Positions 48,591 through 61,447 of a stretch of DNA of 64,000 nt are shown one piece after another. The DNA comes from Ectocarpus siliculosus. Lineage: Eukaryota > Sar > Phaeophyceae > Ectocarpales > Ectocarpaceae. The stretch lies in assembly GCA_000310025.1 (NCBI GenBank), contig FN649739.1:2889081-2953080 (forward strand), read 5' to 3'. Position numbers and translations under genes: made by a program. Under the pieces are notes generated by a model, which had not been told where the DNA came from, ran no database searches, and worked only from the letters and a program-made list of their open reading frames with translations. Each line of letters opens with the position of its first letter. The stretch's first letter is position 1.

Positions 48591-51500
48591 CTAACCACGT
48601 TCAGCCTGCGTCTCCGAAGTCTCGTTGGATAACTCTCGCAAGCCCTCTGCTAGGCTTCGAATAGCAGGAAGACATTGCTCCTCCGGAAGGGATCCGTAAG
48701 ATACTCTGATGTGTCCCGGAGCGCCGAACGCCCTGGAAAGAGCAAAACAGAGCCCACGGAAGACACGACGTGTGGTATTGAGGCGATTTTAGCGGAGGAA
48801 ATTGAAGGAAGGGGGGGGGGAAGTGAGCGGACCCGGCACCGAAGTCGGTTGACATGATTCCCACGGGCAAACCTTTGGCGAAGCGGCCCGCACACAGCCA
48901 AAACACCCTGCCAACTTGCCCAGTATTGGGAATATCTGTCTTGCCTCCACCCGCCCAGTCTCAGGCCAGCGCTCTTCAGTATTTAGCTTGTGACTACTGC
49001 CGCTTAACAATTATGCCACAAATAGGAACGGGATTTGATTCCCAATTCCTTCAACATTTCACAACAAGTCTTCAGGGATGGGATGTGATGGCCAATTCCT
49101 CCATCCCGGGAACGAAAGTTGCCACAGCCAATGTTTGTTTTGTTTTCGCAAGTGCAAGGCAAGGTTTCTCCAACGTCGCCAAGGTAGAGTGCCGATAGTT
49201 TCCTTGTTGCCACTTTATCAAGGCCCTAGGTATATCGTCCGCAGCAGCGTCGCGCGTTGTGAGCACCGGAGGCGGCGTTGTGTTGGTCAACACATGACGA
49301 ACGACCATCAAGTTTCTCAATATTTATCTTCCTCCAATCTCTCACCTTCCTGGGGTGGTAAGTACACCCCACCGCCTGGCTAGGACGTCGACCGCCCTGT
49401 CCTCCTCCACCGGCACCGGAACGAGAAAGTAGAAGGACCCCTTGCCCATAACGCCTCCCATATCTTTCACGGCAGCCCACATGGCCGATCGGCACCTTGA
49501 AAGCGATGACACCTTGGACTTCACCCAGTCGACACCACCTTTGGCGATGTATGACATGTTTTAGTTCCAGTTCAAGGAGGGCGAGCGGAAGGGGCGGGAG
49601 GAATTCACACATTCGTGGTATTTTCCGTAGAAATTCATATTTCCATGGCCCCTTGGCGGTATGCCCGCCAACTACCACCGCTGAAGAGTCAAAATGTGTT
49701 CCTCGAGCTTCCTCCCCCTGTCTCTGTAGAAAAACTCTCCTGAAAAACATTCCCCGCCGTCGTCAGGAGCACACCAGCCCCCTCGGACAAACAAAAAACG
49801 GACAGCAAAATCCACAGGACACGGTAGGCACGACATCCTCGCGTGCGACAGCGGCAGCAACCGGGAAAACGTTGAAACCGGATCGAACTGACAGACACCT
49901 TCCAGTGCGGCGAGGGCGATCTTTTGGCTCCCCGTGCAGGCGTGCGTCGGCAGGGTGTCTTGCACCTTGACCATCTCCTTGCTCGCCCAAGACGGGTAAA
50001 CCGCGTAACCCACTCGCCAACCGGCCAGCCCGAACGACTTCGACATGGTGAACAGGTGGATAACGTTATCGGGGCAGCCGAGGCTGTTGCCACAAGGGCT
50101 GAAGTGCCTGGAGAAGAAGAACGGATCGAGCAGGCGGGGGTGTGGTGATTCGTAATGTGGGAACACTGAGTTGGGGGTCCCCGCATAAGGGTTGAGAGAT
50201 GGTGGGAGAATAATGAGAGGGGTGGGAATGGGCTCCAGGCCCAACAACACGAGCCCAACGTCGGGCAAGGGGTTTGGCCTCCGAAGTACAAGAGGATGGA
50301 GTTTTGGACGAGGGATGGCCTGACATGATATTGTCGTTCCGATGACTTTGCTTGCTGTGGCGTCAGAGAGAACAACTATTGCCCGGGTTGACTTGGCCGA
50401 GCCAACGCTCTCACCACCAACCTTGACGACAAGGACAGAGCGACTTTGCGACTACAACAGACCAGTCGATCCCCGCCAGCAAACCTGAGAATGTTGCCCA
50501 AGGGGAAATATCGCAACGACGCTAGCCGCACGTTCCACAAGCCTGGAGCATCGCCGTCGCGCTGACCTACGCAAAACGGTGCTTCCTACACGTATTTACA
50601 CTGCGCTTACTTTGCCTGCAGGTCCCGTTCCCTACCTCTCGCCGTCGTGTAGAAAGTGCTCGTAGGCCTCATCGACCACCAGCCAGGCGTTGTTCTCCCC
50701 GCATAGCCGTGCAATCTCTTCCAGGGTCTCCCGGGGGCACACTGCTCCCGAAGGGTTTCCTTTTGTGCGTGTAAGTGTTGTCGGGCGAGACGCGGGCGGT
50801 GGGGGAAATCGAATCATGGCAACATAACGTTGTCTGCGAAGGAGATAAACTTTGTCTCAAGGGGTCTGCGTCTTCAAGCCGGCACCGAGCCTTTGGGAGC
50901 GAGCGAACGATCGACTATTGGTTCTAGCCTACTGATGAAGGTCGACACAGAGCAGTTGGAGAAGTAACAAAACTTGCCTAGCGACTGACTAGTTCGTCTA
51001 GTGTTGCTGCTAGTGCCTGTACATCCTCTGCATATCGGAATTGGTCACGCACTGCAGTTTTCGCCACAGCATTGCGGCACAAACTATGAAAAAAAACGGT
51101 CACCTGGCGTTGTGATGACCACCATCTTGACACCTCGCTGCACCTCCCGTCGTAGCTGCTCCATGTCCGGCAACAGCGTCGAAGTGTCCCAGTCGCACTC
51201 CACCAGTGTGCCCCCCGCGAGCTGAACGGCACACTGGTGCGCGCAGTAGAACGGACGTGCCTGCGGAAAACCGTGGATAACAACATTCGCATCTCAACCA
51301 AACGATTTCGAAAGGAGTGTGCGAAACACCACATACTACGGCCATGAGCACATTCGCGTACGGCGCGCACACTTTTGTCCCCTACGGTGAGACAGCGTAA
51401 AAACAGAGCGGGACGGGGGATTTCCGTAACGTGTGCACCATCACTGATGCTCTATTCCGTACTGCCGTATGCATGCGCACGTACAATTATCATTTCGGCG

Positions 51501-53201
51501 AAACGAGGGGGACACGTTCGGCCCGTCTGGCAACTACAACGCTGCTAAGAGTTGAGAAAGTAAACACGTTTCAAAAGATGTGTTCGCCCTGGCCAAAACA
51601 GCCTCCGTTCGCAACACCGAACGCTTCAATATTATGTCTTCGCGTGTGAACGATACAGAATACACCACAACCTGTGCTTCGTACCCCTTCCTCGTGGGTT
51701 GTCCCTCTTTCTTTCACCGGCAAGCATGCGATCCTGTCGCTGCTCCTCTCACACGCACTTGGTCTTCCCGCATGGTAACCACACACGGTGCAAGGAGCAT
51801 GGACACCATCCAGAATCCCCAAAGCTACAGTGAATGCGAACCCCTCTTATAGGCCTCACCGATAGCCTCAGTCCTGGTGATAGTGCCGTTGCACAACTAC
51901 TGCTGTGTGGGTGTAGGTACGACTAGGCCTCACCAAAAGCACCCGGTCCCCTGGGTCGAGCAAGGCCAGAGCGACCATGGCGAACGCCTGATTTCCACCA
52001 GAGGTGACCATCACCTGAAAACGGTTGCAATAATCCGAGTATGACAAGAGCGGGACAAGAGCGGGGGTGCTCTGTCAGGAAGAAGGAAGTCCAGCTCGTG
52101 CACTCGTCGCCTCGCAAAGCTGACAGAGCGGCGTCTTTTGAGGGAGAGGGGAGAACATCGCGTTCAAGTCGAGGCCAAAAGGTACCTATCGCGGTGTTAG
52201 CCGTAAACCTTGGGGCTGGGGGCTCACGCTCGTACACGAACTCACGGTAGAAAGGAGGGTTGAGACCAGGGGGTTAAACTATGTTTTGTCCGTCAGCGAA
52301 GGGCGCGCGAAGCCTACATAGGTCACGAGAAAGGGATGGAAGGAATAAGGGCCACCACGTACATCATGATACTACCTCGCATACGTAGGTCAACTACAGA
52401 TACACTTCCGCCAGGGAGACGTCAACGGCACTGCCTGATTCGGAGCCCCTGCCCTAGACCGTAACTCGGCAGCATGCAACTCATACGCGGCCTGTTTGGT
52501 GTCTCGACCGTCACCTCTTGTCCCGTCATATCGAGGCCGTTCTCCTCTTCCAGCTTCGCTACCAGCGCCTCACGCAGCGCCGGGAGGCCCAGCGCAGGCC
52601 CATACTTATGGTTGGCTGGTTCGCGCAGCCCTGACTCCATCTGCCGCAGCGCTGCCGGGGGTGGATCCCAGTGGCAAACGCCCTGAGCAAGGTTTACAGG
52701 CGGTGGGTTCATCCCGGCGTACCTGGAGAGAACGGCTTCGATATGCGCTGGTTCGGTATGGAGGGTTATTCGCCTCGAAAGCTGCGGTCTGGGCGCATGT
52801 TGTTGTGCTGAGTCCGGCTCCCCCGTTGTGGTTGTGGTGGACATTTTTCCAAAGGTAGGGTCCTGGTGCTGCTGTAGCGCACTTTTTCCCGCTCCGGCTA
52901 TGGTTGCTGGCGATGAGGGTGACGACGCGAGGCAGAGCAGGACGCGGGTCCACAGCAGCACTAGCACCTGCTGCAAGTGCAGTTGGTGCATATATCCCGA
53001 AAAATATGAGTAGCTGATTAAGGGAGCGCCGCGCGAGGAGTTCAAGTAACTCCTCCGTGGAAGGGTAGCCGGCAGATAACAGACTCTGACTGCAGAGAGG
53101 GAAGCGGCGGCTGGGATTCGGAGACGGGAGGCGGGAGACGGAAGACAACCACGATCGCCTGGAGACGGCAAGGCAAACACGACGAAATGGTTCAGAACCA
53201 T
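48591..53201 (-). CDS. Class I/II pyridoxal-phosphate aminotransferase (VAS1/ISS1-like)
   Basis: Eight exons in transcript order: 53201-52515, 52014-51934, 51381-51340 (42 bp), 51260-51104, 50759-50636, 50107-49899, 49538-49346, 48732-48591; phases consistent, 544 aa from the first ATG. Fold-type I motifs: NLAQGVCHWDPP, NHKYGPALGLPALREAL, VMVTSGGNQAFAMVALALL, TTPGNPSGAVCPRETL, NNAWLVVDEAYEHF, HLFTMSKSFGLAGWRVGY (Schiff-base Lys in SKS and the phosphate-binding Arg), and C-terminal APGHIRVSYG (carboxylate Arg). The LAQGV.W.PP opening resembles plant VAS1/ISS1-type aromatic/methionine aminotransferases more than aspartate aminotransferase; substrate is inferred. Start choice is open: ATG at 53201, at 52991 (followed by a hydrophobic LQQVLVLLWTRVLLCLASS, a possible signal peptide, 474 aa) or at 52844 (cytosolic form, 425 aa). 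Confidence 0.88.
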
Positions 53202-53512
53202 TTTTGGAACCTATTCAGCACGTCGCCGTTCTGCCGCTCTTCCCAGGCTACTTGAGCCCTCCTTCCCCTTCCGTCTGCTGCGTAGTATGCATAGCGGCAT
53301 GACGCTTTCCCTCTTTCTCCCCTCCAGTGCTCTCTGCAGCAACCTAGTGCCCTCTTTGTGTGGTACTGGATCTCAAAGCTAATCCCTTACACGTGAGCAC
53401 CATCCTGCTGAGCAGGCTCTTTAGAGAAGCTTGCGAAGCAGGCCTCCTGCAAACCTCCGCATAAGGGCAGCTTGCCCAACCCTCTCTAAACGCTGCCGCC
53501 GCTGCTGCGGCC
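53202..53512. promoter_or_regulatory. Divergent intergenic region, probable bidirectional promoter
   Basis: Only 311 bp separate the farthest-upstream ATG of the minus-strand aminotransferase from the ATG of the plus-strand kinase. Pyrimidine-rich stretches occur at about 53230-53340. If the aminotransferase really starts at 52991 the region is about 520 bp. Promoter role inferred from position. Confidence 0.4.
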
Positions 53513-56500
53513 ATGGATGAGTCGGAGGCGGCGCAAGAGATCGAGGCCCTTCGAGCGATCTGGCCTGAACTCCAAGACCGGCCTCCCGTTTGGAATTGTC
53601 CAGCGATCGCGATACCTGTCTGCCCCCTGGGTGAGCGCGCTATGTAGCATCGAGAGCACAAACGTACATGCCGGGGTTTGCGCAGTCGCTTTTCGCGAGG
53701 TAACGTTCTGCTGCCGTGCTGGTGTCTTTTGGTGTGCTTCCAGGAAGGGATGCCCTTCCCATTCGAAATAGGCATCAGCAATGCATGATAACATATGTAC
53801 GGAATATTGGTGCACTTCTGACCTCTGCGGAACAACTGCTATGAACGGAGTTTTTTTCTTGCCAAATTTGCGGCCATCTTCACTTGTAGACTGCAGTCCG
53901 GTGTGCTGTTACTCCATATTGAACAGCTTGCAATCTACTCGCTCGATTCGGAACAATATTCGTCCTGAATGCTTCCCCCGATACAATTGTTTTTCTTGTT
54001 TCAAGCCCGGGTACTGTGGCCTACCGTAGGCCGATAGAGTGCACTCTTGCGAAGACGCCCCGCGATACTTCTCGCCAGCGGGAAAAATATGTGTAACACA
54101 TTGGTACATAGCCAAGCTCCCGCCGCCGAATGCCCCGTCGCCCCTCCCTTCAGGTTCACTCAGAGGATGCCGGAGGTAACCTTGCTCATACCCAAGTCCG
54201 AAACGCAGTTGTCCCCGGGCGATTCAGCTTTCTCGAATGTAACCTTGCCTATGATTGTGCCGCTTGCCCGTGTGGTGCTACCTTGAGCAACTTCGGGTCC
54301 ACGCACATCCTCTTCCGGAGAGGTCGCTCGCTCAACCCCAACGCTTCAAATGTTCACCGCTGTTGGTGTCCCTCGGTAGCCGTTCATTCCAACGCAATTT
54401 TTTCTCATTGCGTGGTTCAAAACGTCGTGGTGTGGTACTATTGCCTCTGTGGCGACAGGTACGTTCGTTGAACAGACGAGCGTGTTTGGCGGGATGGCAA
54501 CACCCCCAAGTGTGTCCACACACTTATCGCTGTTTTCCAACTATGAACGGCCGTTAAGCCACCTGTTGCTGCCCGTAGGTTTGTGTCATGTACGCGCGTA
54601 TACCGACATGCACGCAGGCTTTCCGACGAATAAGCCGAAGCTAAAGCAAAAATCTTGCATTCATGCCCCTTCGATGGATCTCCTTTTTTCTTTCTTGCTG
54701 TACCAGTAGAGCCGGTGTTGTTGGCTGCCACCACTGATGCCCTTGATCCCGGCTGCCGAAGAACCCACCTTTTGATTACTACTTCCCCAGCAATGATGCC
54801 CATACTGTCATCAACTCTTGGGGCAGCAGTCGTGCAACAGTGTCCGGCTGGTGACCCATGCATCTTATCCCGATCCAGGTTCCCTGGACGCCAAACGGCC
54901 TACCCGCATCACAGTCGTGGTCATCTTCAACCCCAGGTGGGTGGCCGCGACTTTTGTCTCTCTAGTTTGGCGTTCGACCAACCAATGGTGCTCCCAAAAC
55001 AATTATCATGTTGACTCAGTCTCCGAGTTGAGCGATGGGATTTATTCCCCTTTTCTGGAAGTCTTACATCCCTCGCTGTAGTAGTGCTGTGTGATTTTTC
55101 TCCCATATTTGGTTTGGGGGTGACCGACGTATGGAACACGTCACACAAAGGGCAGAAGCTGTTACTCTGGTGAGTAAACCCCGTCCGAGCTCACCAAAAC
55201 CCAGTGTAAGAACAATTTCTGTGAGACGTGTTTCGATTGCTTGCTTCGACCTCAGGTACCCGAAAGTGCCGCCGCGTCTGGAGCTGGAGTCGCCAAGCCA
55301 ACTCGACGAGGATGAGGTGTGTCCGTGGGGTTGAGGGGGGATGAGAAACAAGGGGAGGGGATCGCAAGGTAGACGCGCCATAAGGCAGAGGTAGGCAAAG
55401 CCAAAGCTATAGAGCTGGAGCAATAAAAGTAGGGACCACCTCAAGGAGCTCGAAAATCTGTGTCTGTGTGCAAACGTGTCCCACTGTTGTGTCGGAGCTG
55501 CAGCACATCGCTGTCTTGGCCCCCTGTTTCTCGCTATTGAGATCGACATGGGCTTCTAACCCTCGGCCTGTTCACAAGTCATGATCACCCAACAAGGACT
55601 ACACAAATACCTTTGACAACATCATCATCAACAACAACAACAACAGCAACAACTGACAACAATATCAAACGACCAGGTGGCGAGGTTGAAGCACATGCTT
55701 GACGTGAAGGCGGCGGAGGTAGCCGGGACGGGCATGGTGATGGTCCACGACCTCTTGGTCTTAACGAACGACTTTCTCTCGGACAAGAACCGAGCAGATG
55801 AGGAGAGGAGCAGGGGGGGAGACGAGAGCCTGTTCCAGAAGATGCTCACGGAGGAACAGCGCCAGAGAGACAAGAGGGTGAGCATGTCGGAAAGCGAGAC
55901 CTAGACGCGGCAGCAGGGGATTTACCAGCAGCGTCATGAGAGTAAAAATGGCAGACACTAACAGACAAGAAAGGCAACACTATCGTGTTTGTGGTGGTCG
56001 GTTCAACGTTTGGAATATGTGAGCGTCAAGAGCCGTATAACAGGCAAAGGAGACCCACTCCAATTGGAACAACTGACACTAATAATTGGTCAATCGGGAA
56101 AATTGTGTCTTCAGGACACTCTACTGATGATGAGTTGAACAGCTGGCTTGTACTCAACAAGGCGGAACAACGGTGCGGTCGGAAAATAAGTTCGCAGAGA
56201 GAGGCGACGAAACACTTGTTTTCAGAGTTGGCCAACCAATCACATCCCTCGTCAATGACACCTACTAAAGGGGGACGAACATTCGTAAACAAGCCCTCAC
56301 AATCCTTTGAAACGCCATATTTTCCGTTAGTTGAGAGGAGGATGGGGGGGGGGTCAACCATAAATCGATCACCGGGTTGTGACGCCATCCCATCGTGTAT
56401 CCTGAACGTCGGATTCAAAAACATTTCGGTATGTTTGGACTCACTGTACCACCCGAAGTCACACAGGATGAAGGCCATGCAAATGATTTTTTTTTGTGTG

Positions 56501-58075
56501 TTCCCTCCTTCGCCTTGCTTTTGCGGCGGGAATTCGTAACCACTCGCAGCGCCAACTCATACATGTATTTTGCCGCGAATATAGGCGGGATATGTGTGTG
56601 AGTGGTTCCATTTATTCTCGACGTCGGTCTTTTCACTTCTCGGAACACTTTCGGGACACATCAGCCGGTGCCATACAGGTGGAAGGCCAGCCACACAAGA
56701 GCTTCTCACCCCACTCCCGAAATAAATAGTACCACATGAACCGCAAATCGACAATCATTTGGCGTGGACCAGGAGGAGGAGGAGCGGGCGGAAGAGAAAC
56801 GTCAGCGGGATGAGGAAGCCAAGGAGTTGCTAGAGGAAGAGGCCAAGGGCGAAGCGCAGTGGGCGGTGGTCCGGGAAAAACTGGAGCAGGAAAGGGAGGT
56901 GCGTGTGCGCCTTGTTGATCCTGATCTTAGTGTATTGTGTACCAGTCGTAGATATGGGCGTGGCGGGCTACTCGGTTCATTTTGTTGTTGGTGCTGCCTG
57001 CGCCAAGAATTTCGCGCTTGCGGTGTCTGAGTTCTTGCAGCGACTGCTAGCTGTTGAGACTTTTTGTTTCCTTGGGGGTCGATTCAACATAGATCTCCAT
57101 TGTGCTTGACGTGGAGCAGCTTTCAGACTTTTCGTGAGCGATATCTAAGCGCGCGCACACACACGCCCCGATACTCCCCCACCCGCCCGAAAGGAGTATC
57201 GATGCCAGCATGGATTTCGAAGCAGCCATTCGAGCCCTTATTGTTGAGTTCTTCGGCATCGCGCCGCCATGTCACAGACGCCCGACCCTCTCTAACTTTG
57301 CCATGGTGTTCCTTCGGGAAACGTTCACGCGCCCGCCCGCACGTACTTCCACGTTTTCAGAGAGCCGCCAGCGCGGGGTTTCTAGGGGCGATGGAAGGCG
57401 TCATCCCCGAGGTGTCTGCCGGCGGCGAGCATGAACACGACACCGGGGGGGAGGGGGCACAAGACCAAGAGGCTGGGGCAGCCGGAGAACGAGGAGGTGC
57501 GCACACATCGGGCCTGTTGCCATTTTCCTCTTTTTTCTTGTTTATCTTGTGCTTGGGTTGATGAGACGTAGGTTTCGTCAGCGCGCGTAGCGGCCAGTGC
57601 TGGGTTTTCAATGTACCACGAAAGTAAAGGAAAACGAAAATAAGAGGGTTTTGCAACTCGTTTTTGGGCGTGGAAGGGGGCGTGGTTGACGCACAGGCCG
57701 AAGGGGCCTACGGAGCACCGTGGCAGAGTACATGAGAACGCTACTTGTGTCTTGAAACGCTCTAGTCTATACGAACAAATGAGCCCTGGGTGCGTTCAAA
57801 CTCTTTTAAACAGGTGTGAAACGTTATCGTCGAATGGAGTGTGGCCCGAAATTACTTTGAACTGCCTGCACATAGCTTGAATGTGAAAAAAAAATTGCGT
57901 TGGGGACAAATTGGATACGTGTAATGTAATTTTGTAGTTTTCATTTTCGGGGTTTGTCGAACCGTCTTGGCGGTTTTGCACGTGCCAGGAAGGCACGAAA
58001 AAAGACAGATTCGAGGGTTCTAACTGAAAGTGGACATATGGCGAATGAGGGAAGTCTCAATGCACGAGAGTAAGC

Positions 58076-58125
<50 letters not shown>

Positions 58126-59782
58126 GAGATCCGAGGGTTCTAAATGAAAGTGGAGATATGACGAATGATGGAAGTCTCAAGGGAGAGTAAGCATGAGCAG
58201 CAGCAGCAGCAGCCTGCGTTTTGCAATCCAACGTGCGGAGGATGAAAGTCCAACACGGCGGCCGCTAGACTGAAAAACTGCGGCAGGAACTAGAGGGCAA
58301 GACTGCATGACAGAGCATCACGCAACAGAGCCCGACCAATTCCCACTTATAGCGAATATTTTAAGGTGACGATATCGACTGCGGCTTCTCGCCCGAGTAA
58401 ACGAAGACCATAACTTGTAGGGTAAAGGAAAATAGAGCTCTGACGTCGCGAAAACACTGTTATGTTTATGTCAACAACCAAAACCACACTGCTGTGCACC
58501 AGCGTGATGTACGATTGTGTGCATAGGGCTGCTGGTTTGGTGTGCGCACTACATTTCGACTGTCGGGGGGGGGGGGGGGGGGAGTACGGTTGACCCGGCC
58601 ACTGCAAGGGTGGGTAAATAGGCTAACGAACCCATTATTTGTCCTTCATCTTACAACGTATATGCTCTTGCTAGGGCTCTTGGCCTCCCAGCTAAGATAG
58701 CAGTGATATCCGGTGCGGACCCCTGGCCATGCGCTGCTGGAATAGTCTTAACAGTGCCTCATAGTTTGGTGGTTGGGAATCGAACCCGTGTTTACATATG
58801 TTGTCAGTGAAACACTAATCTATTAGAACTACACAGTCAGCGCGAACATGGATCACTTCGTCGCGGTTCTTTGCACCAGTCGGGCGCCTCTGCTGGAGTC
58901 TTCCCCGAGATGTAAGACTCATGAAGATGACCTTCATCTCATAGCCATCTGTAACCCGTGGGTGGAGGATTTCTATTCATTCTGCAGTATTTTCGTATTC
59001 AGGCACGAGCTTAATCCATTGGCTTTTTTTATCTCACAGGCATCTTCCATCCCCGCTGACCGGGCCTGGCTATCGCTCTGTCTGCCCCTCTCTGCCTCTG
59101 TCTTCCTCTCATTCTCTTGGGGTGTGTGTCTCTCTCTGTCTCTTGTCTCTGTCTCTCTCTCTCTCTATATATATATATCTGTGTGTCTCTGCTCTCTCTC
59201 TCTCTCGTTCTCCCTCGTTGCTAATGCATTTGAGGTCTAGGCCGCGAAGAAGACGACGAAGACTCGAATGCCTCCGACGATAGCTGGATGAACCATCCCC
59301 AGGACAACCACAACGGCGCAGACAGGAGGTTTCCCGCCGGCGGAGGCGGCGGAGAAGGGGGGAGTGGGGCCGTCAAGGAACGGAGTAGCTGGTACCGCTC
59401 GCAGTTCAAGGAGCTGGAGAATCTGGGGAAGGGGGGCTTCGGGACGGTCGTGAAAGTAGGTTTTGGATATTTGTACGAAGGAGTGTTCGTGTTCGTCCGC
59501 GAGCACGGCCGGCTTGGTGATGACCCCAACAGTGAAAAATGGCTTTGGAGTCTTGGGCTGGAAATCAGCAGCAAGATGCGGACATTGGCAGAGCAAGTCC
59601 CCCATACCATACGATTGTCATTTTCCTTGTCCATATGGGTGTGTGCAACTCTCCGCGCGGTGGCAGGTATTCTTATGTTTTATGTGCCCGTGAGCTTGTA
59701 TTGGCGCGCGTGAAGTGTTTCAAGCGGTGCGTCGATGATACGACCGCTACTTGTGCATTAACGAATTGAAGACAACAATAAC

Positions 59783-59820
<38 letters not shown>

Positions 59821-61407
59821 AATAGCGAAATCACAAACGTTCTACACTCGCACAACGCAGGTCCGCAACCGAGTGGATCGTCGTCTTTACGCCGTGAAAA
59901 AAGTGGGTCTAGACCCCTTCGACAAGGAGACCAACCGGAAGATTAGGAGGGAGGTCACCACCATCTCTACCCTCATCCACAAGAACATCGTCCGGTATGT
60001 ATTGTCCCCGGTGTCTTCGTTCTTGCCGAACCTATATTATGATTTGAGGATAGTCTCCGGTAGTTTCGTTGATAGCCGGTAAGTGATCTCTCGAGTCTCG
60101 CGTGAGAATCGTGTACGCGCGCATTTCTTCGATCCAGACACTACGGTCTCCGCTGATTTGGCGAACGTTTTCTGGTCTTGAACCAAAACGAACTCGTCGA
60201 CGTCACTGCTGTTTGTCGGGCCGGTTGAAGTTGCTCTCGGCGTCGCATGTGTGTTGAGGGAGACGGGGACACAAGAAACGACGGTGTTGGTTTCACGGGT
60301 GTGATCTTCTCTGCAGAGGTTTGTTTTTGCTGTCAATTGTAACAATTCCGTGTCCACGTATGCTTGCGTTCGGGGTTATTTTTGTTTTACCCTCTGTTTT
60401 TTTTTTTTGTGGTGTACCCCTTGGGGGGTAGTTAGCCTGTGGCCACTGAAGGAGTCCTCCTCAGCTTGACCAGTATCGGTTGTAAATGGTGCTAAAGAGC
60501 GTAGGTCGTAGCGATGTTAACGTGATAGACAACAATGACGACGGTACACAAATTTGCAAGACAGCTGTAGGCGCGCCTGACGGTAAACCCCCGACGTGGT
60601 TCAGTAGCGCCTGGCTTCGGATGTTTTTTTTTTTTGTCCGCGCAGGTACTACCAGGCGTGGCTCGAAGGGGGCGGGGGAGCATTCCCGGCGGCCGTCGAA
60701 GAAGAGCACAGCGGCGACGAAGATGACGACGACGACGACGAAGACGACGCAACAAGGGCTGAAGGAGCACCCGCGCTCGCGAAAACCGCTGCTGCTGCTG
60801 TTGCTACCAAGGGCGAAACCACAGCGGCAGCAGCAGCAGCAGCAGCAGCAGCAACCGGCCACGACGTCCCGGGAGCGACCGATATTGGCCAATCAGAAGA
60901 GGACCAGTCCGAAATCGAGGCTGGGCTGGGGTTCTTCCGCACCACGAAGTCGTCATCGAGGGCCAAGAAAAACCGAAACTCGGAACCAAAACCGACCGCT
61001 TGCGCCGCCGAATCGGAGCACCTCCCGAGGGATACCGGGACCATGTCTACGGGTTTGGAGGACAACGAGGCTGACGGTAGCCATGTCCACTTCGACGATG
61101 GCGTTGGCGGCCGCGGTTGCCGGGCAAGGCACAGCATGCAGCTCGGGGAAGGCGATGCTGGCAGCACCGTTGCCGTGGGAGGGGAAGACAGCAGTGCCGC
61201 CCCGGGGACAACGGCCGTGCTGGGCAAAAAGGCCAAGCGGCTGCTGAGGAAGCAGGCCAGGAAGAAGAAGCGCTTGCTAGTCGTCGCAGCGGCAACGGCG
61301 GCCGCTGTTGGTAGTGGTGATGCCGGGGTTGCTGGCAAAGGCTGGGAGGGGACGACTGGCAAGGGGGAATCTGAGCCCCTCCGGATACCGCGCGGGCGTC
61401 GAAAGCG

Positions 61408-61447
<40 letters not shown>

